Assembly (NCBI RefSeq): GCF_001428255.1
Contig: NZ_LMRW01000001.1
Span: 2,504-66,503, forward strand
Reading direction: 5' to 3'
Source: Agromyces sp. Soil535
GTDB taxonomy: Bacteria; Actinomycetota; Actinomycetes; Actinomycetales; Microbacteriaceae
Length of the DNA: 64,000 bases
Shown here piece after piece: positions 24,852-34,073 of the stretch. The stretch's first letter is position 1, and every line of letters starts with the position of its first letter. Made by a program: the position numbers and the translations under genes. Below the pieces are notes generated by a model. It was not told the DNA's origin. It searched no databases and worked only from the letters and a program-made list of their open reading frames with translations.

Positions 24852-24881
24852 GAGCCCGCGGCGTTACGTCGCCGCCGGCTC
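24852..24881 (-). terminator. Hairpin after the flavo-oxidase gene
   Basis: A 12-bp stem with one mismatch (GAGCCCGCGGCG against CGCCGCCGGCTC) and a 6-nt loop lies 16 bp past the stop of the oxidase gene. There is no T-run, so it may slow or end transcription less strictly. Confidence 0.4.
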
Positions 24882-24896
24882 ACCTGGCTCGGGGCT

Positions 24897-26540
24897 CTAC
24901 AGTCCTCGACCTCGGAGTCGTGCTGGCCAGATGCCGGACTTGCCGGGGTTCAGGATGCCGTTCGGGTCCAGCGCGTCCTTGATCTTCTCGTTGAACCGCC
25001 GCTGCGCGTTGTCGTTCCAGGAGTACGTCGCGGCGATCTGGTCGTTGAGTACGTTGTGCGAGCGGTACTCGCCATACCCCTCGGCAGCGGCTTCGTCGAT
25101 CAACTCTCGCACGAGCCCGAGGGTTCCGCGGCGGTGGTCGGCGTCACGGGTGTCGTAAAGCAGCAGGCTGATGTGGTGCATTTCGCGTAGGCCGACGACG
25201 AACTGGGCGCAGTAATCCTTCTCGAACTCGTCGGCACGCTTCTTGACCATCTGGAATTGCCGTTCCGCGTCGGCGCCGTCGGGTGCGGAGATGGGCGAGA
25301 AGAAGAAGTGGCCGGCGTTGGGGATCCAGTTGAAGACGTTGGCCTCTTCAACCGTCGGCACGCCGGTGTTGATCTTGTGCCGGTCGTGGAGGGTGTGGGC
25401 GCCGCGGTCTTCCTCCGTGTGGGGCCGGGTCTCGGTTGTGTAGAACTTGGCTCCGGGGATCTGGCTGAATGCGTCCTCGATCATGCCGATGTATTGGTCG
25501 ATGACGGGGCGTGGTCCGTAGCAGGTTCCGTAGAAGTTCCAGTAGCCGAGGTTCAGCTCGCGTTTCATCTCTTCGACGACCTTCTCGGGGATGGGGCCAA
25601 CGCCGTCGAACCAGTCCGAGCGCTTCGAGACCTGGGCGGCATCAAGGAAGATATTCCGCAGCACCGGCACGTTCTGCAACGGTGCCATGTTGATGCGCAG
25701 AGGCAGCATCGTGTCGATGATGGCGGAGAGGTCGGATGCGTTCTCGAACGTGATCTGGAATGTCAGGGAGTCCGGCGGCGTCGGCAGAAGCTGGATGCCC
25801 ATCTTGGTGACGATGCCGTAGTTGGATTGAACGAACAAGTTGTCCGGTTGCGGGCCGAAGCTCGGTGAGAAGAGCTGCCAGGTGTTGCTCCCCGGCAACC
25901 CGCCCATCCCGGTGCGCAGAACATCACCATCGGGCAGGACGACTTCGAGACCTGACTTCCACATGTCGTGGTTGCCGTAGGGGGTGTAGCCGACGCCGCG
26001 GTCCAGAGTGTTCCCGATGACACTGCCCCAGGCCAGGTCGGGTGCATCGATCCAGAGCGCGTAGCCCTGCTCCTGAATGGCGTTGTACAGGTCGAAGTAG
26101 CTGACGCCCGGCTCCACCAGCGCGTAGGCGTACTTGGGGTTGATCTCGAGCACCTTGTTCATGCGCTTGCCCAAGTCAAGCAGCAGCGTGCCGGCCGTTC
26201 GCGGAGCGGAACCGCCGTAGCCGAGGTTCCGGCCGGTCGAGAACGCGTGCAGGGGAACGAGGTATTCATTCGCGATTCGAACGATCGCCTGGACATCCTC
26301 CGTCGTCGCCGGGTAGACCACCCCGCTCGGCGCGAAGTCTGTCTCTCCGTCGGTCACCGGGAACGCGTCGTAGTACCGCGAGACCGTCTCGAAGTCGTCG
26401 TGGACGTTGTCGTCTCCGATCACGGCGCGCACGGCACCAAATGCTGCGGCGAATGACTCCTCCGAGACATCGGGCGGCAGCACGCGGCTGGGCGGTGCTT
26501 CCGGATGGGCGAGCGGTGAGATCAATGGTGAGGTGAGCAC
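24897..26540 (-). CDS. Vanillyl-alcohol/eugenol oxidase-type flavoprotein
   Basis: A 547-residue FAD oxidoreductase of the VAO/PCMH superfamily. The FAD-binding part has HAFSTGRNLGYGGSAPRT and the Asp-containing GNTLDRGVGYTPYGNHDMW. His411 in NAGHFFFSP is at the place of the covalent FAD-linking histidine of VAO and eugenol oxidase. Tyr492-Arg493 (EYRSHN) fit the phenolate-binding pair, and the end DPNGILNPGKSGIWP is typical. These enzymes oxidise para-substituted phenols such as eugenol or vanillyl alcohol with oxygen, giving aldehydes or coniferyl alcohol. It lies behind an AraC regulator. The aldehyde and alcohol dehydrogenases at 31.5-34 kb could take the products further. Confidence 0.85.
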   Translation of the reverse strand: MLTSPLISPLAHPEAPPSRVLPPDVSEESFAAAFGAVRAVIGDDNVHDDFETVSRYYDAFPVTDGETDFAPSGVVYPATTEDVQAIVRIANEYLVPLHAFSTGRNLGYGGSAPRTAGTLLLDLGKRMNKVLEINPKYAYALVEPGVSYFDLYNAIQEQGYALWIDAPDLAWGSVIGNTLDRGVGYTPYGNHDMWKSGLEVVLPDGDVLRTGMGGLPGSNTWQLFSPSFGPQPDNLFVQSNYGIVTKMGIQLLPTPPDSLTFQITFENASDLSAIIDTMLPLRINMAPLQNVPVLRNIFLDAAQVSKRSDWFDGVGPIPEKVVEEMKRELNLGYWNFYGTCYGPRPVIDQYIGMIEDAFSQIPGAKFYTTETRPHTEEDRGAHTLHDRHKINTGVPTVEEANVFNWIPNAGHFFFSPISAPDGADAERQFQMVKKRADEFEKDYCAQFVVGLREMHHISLLLYDTRDADHRRGTLGLVRELIDEAAAEGYGEYRSHNVLNDQIAATYSWNDNAQRRFNEKIKDALDPNGILNPGKSGIWPARLRGRGL

Positions 26541-26666
26541 AGAACACTCCTTCGTGTCAGGCGGCGGCAGTGCCGCCGATCGACTCTCAGGCTCAGACCC
26601 AGTAGGTCGCTGGTCAACGTCGGTGCGCGATTCGGATACGCAGGCTCCGAATCCGTCGCGCCGCGA

Positions 26667-27671
26667 TCAGATCCGGCTCAGCGTCTGCGAGGGCTGCTCT
26701 CCGAACCGCCGCCTGTAGTCGACACTGAATCGCCCGTGGTGAGCAAATCCCCAGCGCTCCGCGATCTCGGCGACACTTCCCGTTCGCGGTGAAGACTCCT
26801 CCAGCTCGCGGCGCGCGTGAGTCAGGCGCCGATCACGCAGGAATGCGAGTGGCGATGTGTCGAGCGCATCCCGAAACCCGCTCTGCAGCGCCCTCACGCT
26901 GACCCCGGCCAGCGCCGCCAGTTCAGGAACGGTCAGAAGCGAAGCTTCGGGGTGCTCGCACACATGCTGAACCGCGCGTCGCACCGCGCGCGGAGCTGCC
27001 GGGCCGACCGGCTGACTCAACTCATCCTGGTACGAGTGCGGTGCAGCGATGAGGAAGCCAGTGATCAGGGCGTCCTGCAGATGCAGCAATGCGCTCGAGT
27101 ACTGCGCGAGTGCGCCAGCAACCCAGATCCTCCGCGCCAACAATTGCAGGACCGTGTACCAGTCCTTGCCGCGTTGGCTGTCGAGCGCGAAGCCGAGCGC
27201 GAACTCGATGTGGGCTCCGTGGAGCGAGCGATCCAGCAGCACTTCCAGTCGCCGCTCGAGGACGAGCTTGTCGATCTTCACGCCGAGCATTCGCTGCGAT
27301 GTCTCGAAACCCTCGAACGCGTGCTGGTGGAGGCCGTACACAGCAGCCCTGGACGGCGTCGCCAGTAGTGTCTCGTCATTTCGCGCGGTGCGGAGCGGCC
27401 CCATCAGCGGAATGTTGATCTGATACCCATCCCGCACCGGGCCCGTTTCCACCCGCACACCAGCGCTGTATTGGATCGTCCCAATCGTGACAGGTCCGCT
27501 CTGCGTCGAATGCAACGTCAACTGTGGGAGCCGCGCCCGGTCGAGCGGTATCAGCACATGACGGTGGAAGACCATTCCGCCGACACTCATCGCCTCCTCC
27601 ATGGGGGCGTCACGCAGCGTCACGACTGGCGAGATCGAACCCCGCCGCGCGACACCTGCGTCGTCGACCAT
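26667..27671 (-). CDS. AraC-family regulator
   Basis: A 334-residue regulator. The N-terminal 190 residues are an AraC-binding-type sensor domain. The C-terminal double helix-turn-helix is clear (LTVPELAALAGVSVRALQSG, then GSVAEIAERWGFAHHGRFS and YRRRFGEQPSQTL). I start at MVDDAGVARRG (27671); the frame is open 62 codons further but overlaps a divergent gene stub. It lies just upstream of the oxidase gene on the same strand and probably activates it in response to an aromatic compound. Confidence 0.8.
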   Translation of the reverse strand: MVDDAGVARRGSISPVVTLRDAPMEEAMSVGGMVFHRHVLIPLDRARLPQLTLHSTQSGPVTIGTIQYSAGVRVETGPVRDGYQINIPLMGPLRTARNDETLLATPSRAAVYGLHQHAFEGFETSQRMLGVKIDKLVLERRLEVLLDRSLHGAHIEFALGFALDSQRGKDWYTVLQLLARRIWVAGALAQYSSALLHLQDALITGFLIAAPHSYQDELSQPVGPAAPRAVRRAVQHVCEHPEASLLTVPELAALAGVSVRALQSGFRDALDTSPLAFLRDRRLTHARRELEESSPRTGSVAEIAERWGFAHHGRFSVDYRRRFGEQPSQTLSRI

Positions 27672-27816
27672 GCATCTGGGGTACCACCGGCCACCGCCCG
27701 TTGCAAGCGAAGACCCCCTTTGCTCGGGCGATTGTCCGAAATGCGCACCGCCCCGGCGACGCAGCCGCGGGAACGCATACTCATCACGATCGGAAACCTC
27801 AACGAGGAGGACGACC

Positions 27817-27870
27817 ATGCTGGACATCGCAACATTCGCCGCGGGGCGCCTATTCATCGGAGGCGGATGA
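27817..27870 (+). pseudogene. Stub of an aldehyde dehydrogenase gene (first 17 codons)
   Basis: After a strong GAGGAGG a frame reads MLDIATFAAGRLFIGGG and stops. GRLFIGG is how aldehyde dehydrogenases begin; the intact one at 31464 has GRLFIGGQW. The remaining 470 codons are missing. I infer that a rearrangement removed the gene body next to the divergent AraC gene. It could also be a tiny chance frame. Confidence 0.35.
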
Positions 27871-28289
27871 TCTCACGCCGCGGATGCGCCCGCCCACGGC
27901 GGTCACGGGGACCGCGAGGCCGTGGAGTTCGGCGCGTTCTGCGGGCGTGAAGGGGAACCGTCACCACCAACCGCGCCGGAACTGTCACCGATGTTGTGAT
28001 GTAGGCGATCGCGCCGGCGAGCGTCCGCCTGGTCTGGAACCGGGTCCGGCGCACCAACACAGTGCCGTTGTCAAGGATGCGTGTCACCCGCACGCCGTCG
28101 GACGACGGGACTGCGGGCCGCGGCACGGGACGGGGGGAAGCCTCGCGAGGAGGACGACGAGGGCTGAGTCGCGCCGCCCCAAATCCTCGCTCGGAGGCGA
28201 ACCGGGCGCCGGTGATTCAGGGAACGCTGCGATAATCGACCCGCCCGGGTGCATCCGCGCCAGTGACGGGCGAGGACGCTGGAGTCGTG
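27871..28289. other. Rearranged intergenic stretch
   Basis: No intact gene. On the minus strand about 27990-28120 reads GVRVTRILDNGTVLVRRTRF then TLAGAIAYI, which faintly resembles the C-terminal beta-barrel of IS481/IS3-type transposases, before the frame degenerates. It adjoins the ALDH stub and may mark the breakpoint. Confidence 0.35.
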
Positions 28290-30542
28290 ATGATCAGAGA
28301 GCCGCGAAGCGCGTTCGTCGGTCGCCATCGCGAGTTGGCGGCTCTCCAATCGCTCCTCGACGCATCTTCGCTCGTGACGCTCACGGGCGTCGGCGGTGCA
28401 GGCAAGACCCGGCTCGCGATGCGTGCGGCGAACCGGTACGCAGAACACGAGGGCATCGACTGCTGGTTCGTCCCGCTCGAGTCCGTGCAGGACCCGCAGC
28501 GCGTGCCGCGCGTGGTGGTGCGCGCCCTTCCGCTCGCGGACCAGTCGGCGGCGGATCCGCTCGAAGCTGTCGTCGCCGCGCTTCGTGACACGCCGGCGAT
28601 CCTGGTCCTGGACAATTGCGAGCAGATCATCGATGCCGCCGCCTCGTTCACCGACGAACTCCTGCTCGCGCTCCCGCAGCTCACCGTGCTCGCGACGAGC
28701 CGTCGTCCGCTCGAGCTCGACGGCGAACTCGTCTACGCGGTGCCCCCGTTGTCGATGGATGCCGAGTCGGAGGGGCCGTCCGAGGCGGTGTCGCTCCTCG
28801 TGGCCCGGGCGCGTGCCGCCGACGCCGCCTTCGAGCTCGGCCCGACGGAGGCGGATGCCGCGGTGGAGCTGTGCCGATCCCTCGATGGGCTGCCGCTCGC
28901 GATCGAGCTCGCCGCGACGCGGCTGCGGACCCTCTCGATCTCGGAGCTCTCGAGCGGTCTCTCCTCCCGGTTCACCCTCCTTCGCGGCGGCTCCCGCAGC
29001 ACCGTCGGGCGTCAGCGCACCCTGCGTGCGGTGGTCGACTGGAGCTACGAGCTGTGCTCGCCCGAGCAGCGCGAGCTCTGGTGCGCGCTCGCTGTGTTCT
29101 CCGGCCCGTTCGACCTCGAGGCCGCCGCGGCGGTCGGCGGCTACACGATCGACGGCATCGTCGATCCCCTCGACGAGCTTGTCGCCCAGTCCGTCGTCGA
29201 GGCGGATCATGAGACCGGTCGATTCCGGATGCTCGAGACGATCCGCGGCTACGGACGAGAGCGCGCCGAAGAAGAGGGCCGGTCGCCGTTGATGACCCGA
29301 CGCCACCTCGACCACTTCGCGGCCCTCGCCGCGAGCTCGCGCGTGGATTGGTACGGCCCGCGCCAGACGGCCGTCCTCGCGCGACTGCGCGCCGACCGCG
29401 TCGAACTGCAGTCCGCGCTCACCGTGGCCACCGCGATCGACACCGACACGGCCCTCGCCCTGTTCTCCGATCTGCGCTACCACTGGGCGGTCGGCGGGTT
29501 CCTCCCCGAGGGACGCGGCTGGGCGACGCGCGTGCTCGCCCTGCCGGGAGGCTCCGCCACCAACCGCGTTCCGGCTCTCATCAACGCCGCCTGGCTGTGC
29601 CTGCTGCAGGGCGACCTCGACGAAGCGGCGGCGGGACTCGACGAGGCGGACAGCCAGATGCCGGGCGCCTCGTTCACGGCGGACCGGGCGGCCACGATCC
29701 GCGTCGAGATCCACCGTTGGCGCGGCACGCATGCGATGTTCTCCGGCCGGCCGCGGGATGCCGTGGGCGAGTTCGAAGCGTCGATCCGCGCCGCGGAGGA
29801 GTGCGGACACCCCGAGGAGGCTCTCCTCGCGCAGTTCCAGCTCACCACGGCGCTGAGCCATCTCCGCGAGCCCGAGGCGGCCCGTGCCGGGAGGGACGCG
29901 CTCACCTTTGCAGAGTCCGTGGACGAGACGTGGATGCAGTCGCACGCGCTGTGGTCGCTCGGCCTCGCCGCGTTCGTCGAGAGCGATCTGGATGCCGCGG
30001 AGCGATTCGCGCGGGAGGGCATTCTGACGGAACGCGGCTTCGACGATCCCGTCGGTGAGTGCCTCATGCTCGAGGTGCTCAGCTGGGTCGACGCAGAGCG
30101 CGGCCTCGCGGATCGGGCCGCGATCCTGCTCGGGGCGACCGATGCCCGCTGGCGGCTCATCGGGTCGGCGATCACGGTCATGGGACCGCAGCTCGCGGCT
30201 CATCACGATCGGTGCGTCGCTGAACTCCGCCGGCGGCTCGGCCCACAGCGGTACGACAAGCTCGTCGGTGCAGGCGGGCACCTCGACCCCGACGAGGCGG
30301 TCGCGTTCGCCCTCGAGCCGAAGTCCACGGTCACGGGCGGGCTCAGTGCGCGGGAGCGCGAGGTGGCGATGCGCATCCATCGCGGGATGAGCAATCGCGA
30401 CATCGCCGGGGAACTCGTGCTCTCGGTGCGCACCGTCGACACTCACGTGCAGCGTATCCTCGGGAAACTCGGCTTCTCGTCGCGCGCCCAGATCGCGGCC
30501 TGGTACGAGGCGACGTTCGCCTCGGCGCCGTCGATTCGGTAG
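28290..30542 (+). CDS. LuxR-type regulator with STAND ATPase and TPR-like core
   Basis: A 750-residue regulator. An N-terminal P-loop (TGVGGAGKTR, about residues 32-41) and Walker B (AILVLDNCEQ) form an AfsR/MalT-like ATPase. A long helical-repeat middle follows. The C-terminal LuxR helix-turn-helix reads LSAREREVAMRIHRGMSNRD then LSVRTVDTHVQRILGKLG. I start at 28290, which has GGAG 6 nt upstream, instead of the frame start 27 bp earlier. Such proteins switch on nearby genes when bound to a ligand. Here it precedes the hydrolase-ALDH-ADH set in the same orientation. Confidence 0.85.
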   Translation: MIREPRSAFVGRHRELAALQSLLDASSLVTLTGVGGAGKTRLAMRAANRYAEHEGIDCWFVPLESVQDPQRVPRVVVRALPLADQSAADPLEAVVAALRDTPAILVLDNCEQIIDAAASFTDELLLALPQLTVLATSRRPLELDGELVYAVPPLSMDAESEGPSEAVSLLVARARAADAAFELGPTEADAAVELCRSLDGLPLAIELAATRLRTLSISELSSGLSSRFTLLRGGSRSTVGRQRTLRAVVDWSYELCSPEQRELWCALAVFSGPFDLEAAAAVGGYTIDGIVDPLDELVAQSVVEADHETGRFRMLETIRGYGRERAEEEGRSPLMTRRHLDHFAALAASSRVDWYGPRQTAVLARLRADRVELQSALTVATAIDTDTALALFSDLRYHWAVGGFLPEGRGWATRVLALPGGSATNRVPALINAAWLCLLQGDLDEAAAGLDEADSQMPGASFTADRAATIRVEIHRWRGTHAMFSGRPRDAVGEFEASIRAAEECGHPEEALLAQFQLTTALSHLREPEAARAGRDALTFAESVDETWMQSHALWSLGLAAFVESDLDAAERFAREGILTERGFDDPVGECLMLEVLSWVDAERGLADRAAILLGATDARWRLIGSAITVMGPQLAAHHDRCVAELRRRLGPQRYDKLVGAGGHLDPDEAVAFALEPKSTVTGGLSAREREVAMRIHRGMSNRDIAGELVLSVRTVDTHVQRILGKLGFSSRAQIAAWYEATFASAPSIR

Positions 30543-30676
30543 TCCTACGGATACCGCCGCCTGGCGCGCGGCGGCACGCTGGGGGAACGACACCGACGTC
30601 GACTCAGCAGATGCGCAACGCCGGGCATCTCCACAGGAACCCGTGCGCATCTCGTCCGAAAGGCATGGAATCTCCG

Positions 30677-31396
30677 ATGACTGCGCAGAACCGCCCCCGA
30701 ATCATCCTCGTCCACGGCGCCTGGGTGGGCGCCTGGGAATTCGGCCCGCTCGTGCAGGTCCTGCGCGAACGCGGCTGGGAGGTCGACGCGCTCGATCTTC
30801 CCTCGACCGGGACCACCGAGAGCATGTTCCAGGATGCCGCGGCGATCACCACTGCGATCGATCGCGCCGGCGGGCCGGTCGTACTCGTCGCGCACTCCTA
30901 CGGGGGCGTGCCCGTGACTGAGGCAGGCGATCACCCCGCGGTCGAGCACATCGTGTACGTCGCGGCGTTCGCGCTCGACGCCGGTGAGAGCGTCATCGCC
31001 TCGATGGGCGGATCCCTCCCCGAGGTGTGGGGCATCGCCGACGGTCAGTTGACGATGGGCCGCAGCCGAGACGAGCGCGTGGACCTGATCGCCGCGGACA
31101 TGCCCCCCGGAGTTCCGCGCGAGGCATCCGAGCAGCTCGCCGATCTGTTCCGGCCGCAGTCGCTCGCTTCCTTCGGCGACGAGGTCTCCCGCGTCGCGTG
31201 GCGGGTGAAGCCTGCGACCTTCATCCTCACCGAGAACGACGGCGTCGTCTCGCCCGCGTTCCAGGAGTCGCTCGCCGTGCGCAGCGGCGCCGAGATCGTC
31301 CGCATCCCTCACGGTCACGCGCCGTTCCAGGAGGACCCCGCCGGCTTCGCGGACCTGCTCGAGCGCGTCGCGGCTCTCTCGTCCCTCGCGAGCTGA
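30677..31396 (+). CDS. Alpha/beta hydrolase
   Basis: A 239-residue esterase-like hydrolase. The oxyanion strand IILVHGAWVGAWEF, the nucleophile elbow AHSYGG (Ser) and a late His (PHGHAPFQEDP) complete the triad with an Asp in TENDGVV. There is no signal peptide. The family includes small-ester and pyrethroid-type hydrolases. I start at MTAQNRPR. It is 134 bp after the LuxR regulator and 67 bp before the ALDH gene, so it is probably in the same transcription unit and may release an alcohol or acid from an aromatic ester. Confidence 0.8.
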   Translation: MTAQNRPRIILVHGAWVGAWEFGPLVQVLRERGWEVDALDLPSTGTTESMFQDAAAITTAIDRAGGPVVLVAHSYGGVPVTEAGDHPAVEHIVYVAAFALDAGESVIASMGGSLPEVWGIADGQLTMGRSRDERVDLIAADMPPGVPREASEQLADLFRPQSLASFGDEVSRVAWRVKPATFILTENDGVVSPAFQESLAVRSGAEIVRIPHGHAPFQEDPAGFADLLERVAALSSLAS

Positions 31397-31463
31397 ACGC
31401 GCCAGTCGGACAACCGAGCACCAGAGCGACGACCGCATCCACCACTCAGAGAAGAGCAGGACC

Positions 31464-32957
31464 ATGACCCTCATCGAAACCCCGACGTCCGCATCCACCA
31501 CCGCCCTCCCGCCCGGACGACTGTTCATCGGCGGGCAGTGGCGTGATGCCTCGGACGGCGGCCGCATGGACGTGATCGCCCCCGCGACCGGGAAGAAGCT
31601 CACCGAGGTCGCGAAGGCGACGACCGCCGACGTCGATGCCGCGGTCGCGGCCGCGCGCGCCGCGTTCAACTCGGGAGTGTGGTCGGGGCTGTCCAGTCGC
31701 GAACGGGCGCGCATCCTGCAGCGCGCCTACACGCTCATGCGCGAGCGCTCCGAGGAGCTCGCCCACGCGGAGAGCTCGAACGTCGGCAAGCCGATCACGT
31801 TCGCCCGGGTCGTCGACGTCAACAACGCCGCTGAGCTGTACGAGTACTACGCAAGCCTCGGGCACCACCTCGACGGCGCGGTGCGCGAGACCACCGGCCA
31901 CACGCACGTCTACGTCAAGAAGGAGCCGCTCGGCGTCGTCGCGGCGATCACACCGTTCAACTTCCCGCTCATCCTGTCGAGCACGAAGATCGCCCCCGCG
32001 CTCATCGCCGGCAACACGATCGTGCACAAGCCTGCGAGCGACACCCCGCTGAGCGCGCTTCTGATGGCGCAGATCCTGCAGGAGGCTGGCGTGCCGGACG
32101 GCGTCTTCAACGTCGTGACCGGCTCGGGCGCCGCGATCGGCGATCACCTCGTCGCGCATCCGGGCGTCGACAAGGTCGCCTTCACCGGCTCGACCGAGAT
32201 CGGCGCGCACGCGGCGCAGCTCGCGGGCAGCACCCTCAAGCCGTTCACCGCCGAACTCGGCGGCAACGCCGCCAACATCCTCTTCGCGGACGCGGACCTG
32301 AACTCGGCGATGCGCACCGTCATCGCCGCCTTCGTCTTCAACACCGGGCAGTTCTGCATGGCGGGACCCCGGCTCCTCGTCGAACGTCCGATCTACGACG
32401 TCGTGCTCGGCATCCTCGCCGAGGCGGTGCCGCACGTGCCCTTCGGCGACATCACGAATCCCGAGACGGTGATCGGGCCGCTCGCGAGCGCGACCCAGCT
32501 CGAGAAGGTCGCGGCGATGGTCGACCGTGCGAAGGCGGCCGGCGCCCGGGTGATCACGGGAGGCGAGAGGGCCGAGCTCGACGGCTTCTTCTACCGCCCG
32601 ACGGTGCTCGCCGATCTCGGCGCCGACGCCGAGGCCGTGTCGGAGGAGGTCTTCGGCCCGGTGCTCACCGTGCAGCCCTTCGACACCGAAGAGGAGGCGA
32701 TCCAACTCGCCAACTCCACGCGCTACGGGCTCGCGAGCGGCATCCAGACCTCGGATCTGGCGAAGGCGCACCGCGTCGCCGCACGGCTCGAGGCGGGGAT
32801 CACCTGGGTGAACGGCTGGGCCCTGCTCGACCCCGCCACTCCCTTCGGCGGGGTCAAGGCCTCGGGCTGGGGTCGCGAGGGAGGACCGGAGGCGATGGCC
32901 TCGTATCAGCGTTCGCACTCGATCGTGTTCAACCTCGAGCAGGGGACCGCCCAGTGA
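31464..32957 (+). CDS. NAD(P)-dependent aldehyde dehydrogenase
   Basis: A 497-residue ALDH. The Glu motif ELGGNAAN and the catalytic Cys in NTGQFCMAGPRL are both present, as are the FNFPL and TGSTEIG cofactor segments. It oxidises an aldehyde to the acid in the cytoplasm. The stop overlaps the GTG of the alcohol dehydrogenase (GTGA), so both are made together. With the oxidase at 24.9 kb it suggests aryl-alcohol to aldehyde to acid oxidation. The exact aldehyde (benzaldehyde, vanillin or coniferaldehyde types) is not readable. Confidence 0.9.
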   Translation: MTLIETPTSASTTALPPGRLFIGGQWRDASDGGRMDVIAPATGKKLTEVAKATTADVDAAVAAARAAFNSGVWSGLSSRERARILQRAYTLMRERSEELAHAESSNVGKPITFARVVDVNNAAELYEYYASLGHHLDGAVRETTGHTHVYVKKEPLGVVAAITPFNFPLILSSTKIAPALIAGNTIVHKPASDTPLSALLMAQILQEAGVPDGVFNVVTGSGAAIGDHLVAHPGVDKVAFTGSTEIGAHAAQLAGSTLKPFTAELGGNAANILFADADLNSAMRTVIAAFVFNTGQFCMAGPRLLVERPIYDVVLGILAEAVPHVPFGDITNPETVIGPLASATQLEKVAAMVDRAKAAGARVITGGERAELDGFFYRPTVLADLGADAEAVSEEVFGPVLTVQPFDTEEEAIQLANSTRYGLASGIQTSDLAKAHRVAARLEAGITWVNGWALLDPATPFGGVKASGWGREGGPEAMASYQRSHSIVFNLEQGTAQ

Positions 32958-34054
32958 CGAGGGGGCGCGCCGCCGTCCTCGAGGCGCCGGGCGAGCTGGT
33001 CGTCAGCGCCGTCGAGTTCGCCGATCCCGGACCCGGGGAGGTGCTCGTCAAGCTCGTGGCCTCGGGCCTGTGCCACACCGACCTCGGCGTGATCGCCGGT
33101 GGGATCCCCTTCCCCTCGCCCGGGATCATCGGTCACGAGGGCGCCGGCATCGTCGACCGTGTCGGCGAGGGCGTGACGGGCCTCGCCGTCGGCGACAAGG
33201 TGCTGCTGAGCTTCACCTCGTGCGGATCGTGCGAGGCGTGCGACTCGGCCCACCCGGCCTACTGCGAGACCTGGCTGCCGCGGAACCTCCTGGGGATGTT
33301 GCGTCCGGAAGGTTCGGCGGACGTCACGCGGGACGGCGCCCCCGTCGCGAGCCACTTCTTCGGCCAGTCGTCGTTCGGCCAGTACGCGATCGCCGACGAG
33401 CGCTCGGCCGTGAAGGTCGACGCGGGGGCGGATCTCACTGTGCTCGCCCCTCTCGGTTGCGGGGTGCTCACCGGTTTCGGGTCGATGTGGAACGTGCTCG
33501 ATCCCAGGGAGGGCGACATCGTCGCGGTCTACGGGGCCGGCGCCGTCGGGCTGTCAGCGGTCATCGCGGCGGCGCAGCGGAATCCGTCCCAGCTGATCGC
33601 GATCGATCTCGTCGATGAGCGGTTGCGGCTCGCGGAGGAGTTCGGCGCGACGGCGACGATCAACGCCGGCACCGAGGACGTCGCGGCGCGGCTCGCCGCG
33701 CTGACCGGCGGGCGCGGCGTCAGCCTGAGCTTCGATACCACGGGCAACCCGAGGGTCGCGCGCGGAGCCCTCGATGCCGCCTCGGTGCGCGGCACGGTGC
33801 TCGTCTGCGGTGCCCCGCCTCCTGGGACCGAGATCGCCGTCGACATCCAGGGAATCCTCTCCGGGAAGGTGCTGCGCGGGGTCACGATGGGCGACACGGA
33901 CCCGGCGACGCTCATCCCGCGCCTGATCGCGCTGCACGCCGAGGGGAAGCTGCCGCTCGAGAGGCTCGAGAAGCGCTACCCGCTCGACGAGATCGGTCGC
34001 GCGGCAGACGACATGCACCACGGCGTCACCGTCAAGCCCGTGATCGTGTTCTGA
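32954..34054 (+). CDS. Zinc-dependent alcohol dehydrogenase, aryl-alcohol type
   Basis: A 366-residue medium-chain dehydrogenase. Catalytic-zinc ligands are visible in LCHTDLGVIAG and GIIGHEGAG. Structural-zinc cysteines lie in SCGSCEACDSAHPAYC, and the NAD site in YGAGAVGLSAV. The sequence style, including MGDTDPATLIPRL near the end, resembles benzyl/aryl-alcohol dehydrogenases (XylB/AreB group). GTG start, overlapping the ALDH stop. It should interconvert an aromatic alcohol and aldehyde with NAD. Confidence 0.85.
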   Translation: MTRGRAAVLEAPGELVVSAVEFADPGPGEVLVKLVASGLCHTDLGVIAGGIPFPSPGIIGHEGAGIVDRVGEGVTGLAVGDKVLLSFTSCGSCEACDSAHPAYCETWLPRNLLGMLRPEGSADVTRDGAPVASHFFGQSSFGQYAIADERSAVKVDAGADLTVLAPLGCGVLTGFGSMWNVLDPREGDIVAVYGAGAVGLSAVIAAAQRNPSQLIAIDLVDERLRLAEEFGATATINAGTEDVAARLAALTGGRGVSLSFDTTGNPRVARGALDAASVRGTVLVCGAPPPGTEIAVDIQGILSGKVLRGVTMGDTDPATLIPRLIALHAEGKLPLERLEKRYPLDEIGRAADDMHHGVTVKPVIVF

Positions 34055-34073
34055 GCTTGGGCGATCGTCACTT

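Noticed and set aside
27990-28120. Transposase C-terminal domain
   Set aside because: The resemblance to an IS481-type C-terminal barrel is short and the frame soon degenerates; not strong enough for a feature of its own.
28071-30650. 859-codon minus-strand frame opposite the LuxR regulator
   Set aside because: A shadow frame of low-complexity Arg/Glu-rich sequence; the plus strand encodes recognisable ATPase and LuxR motifs.
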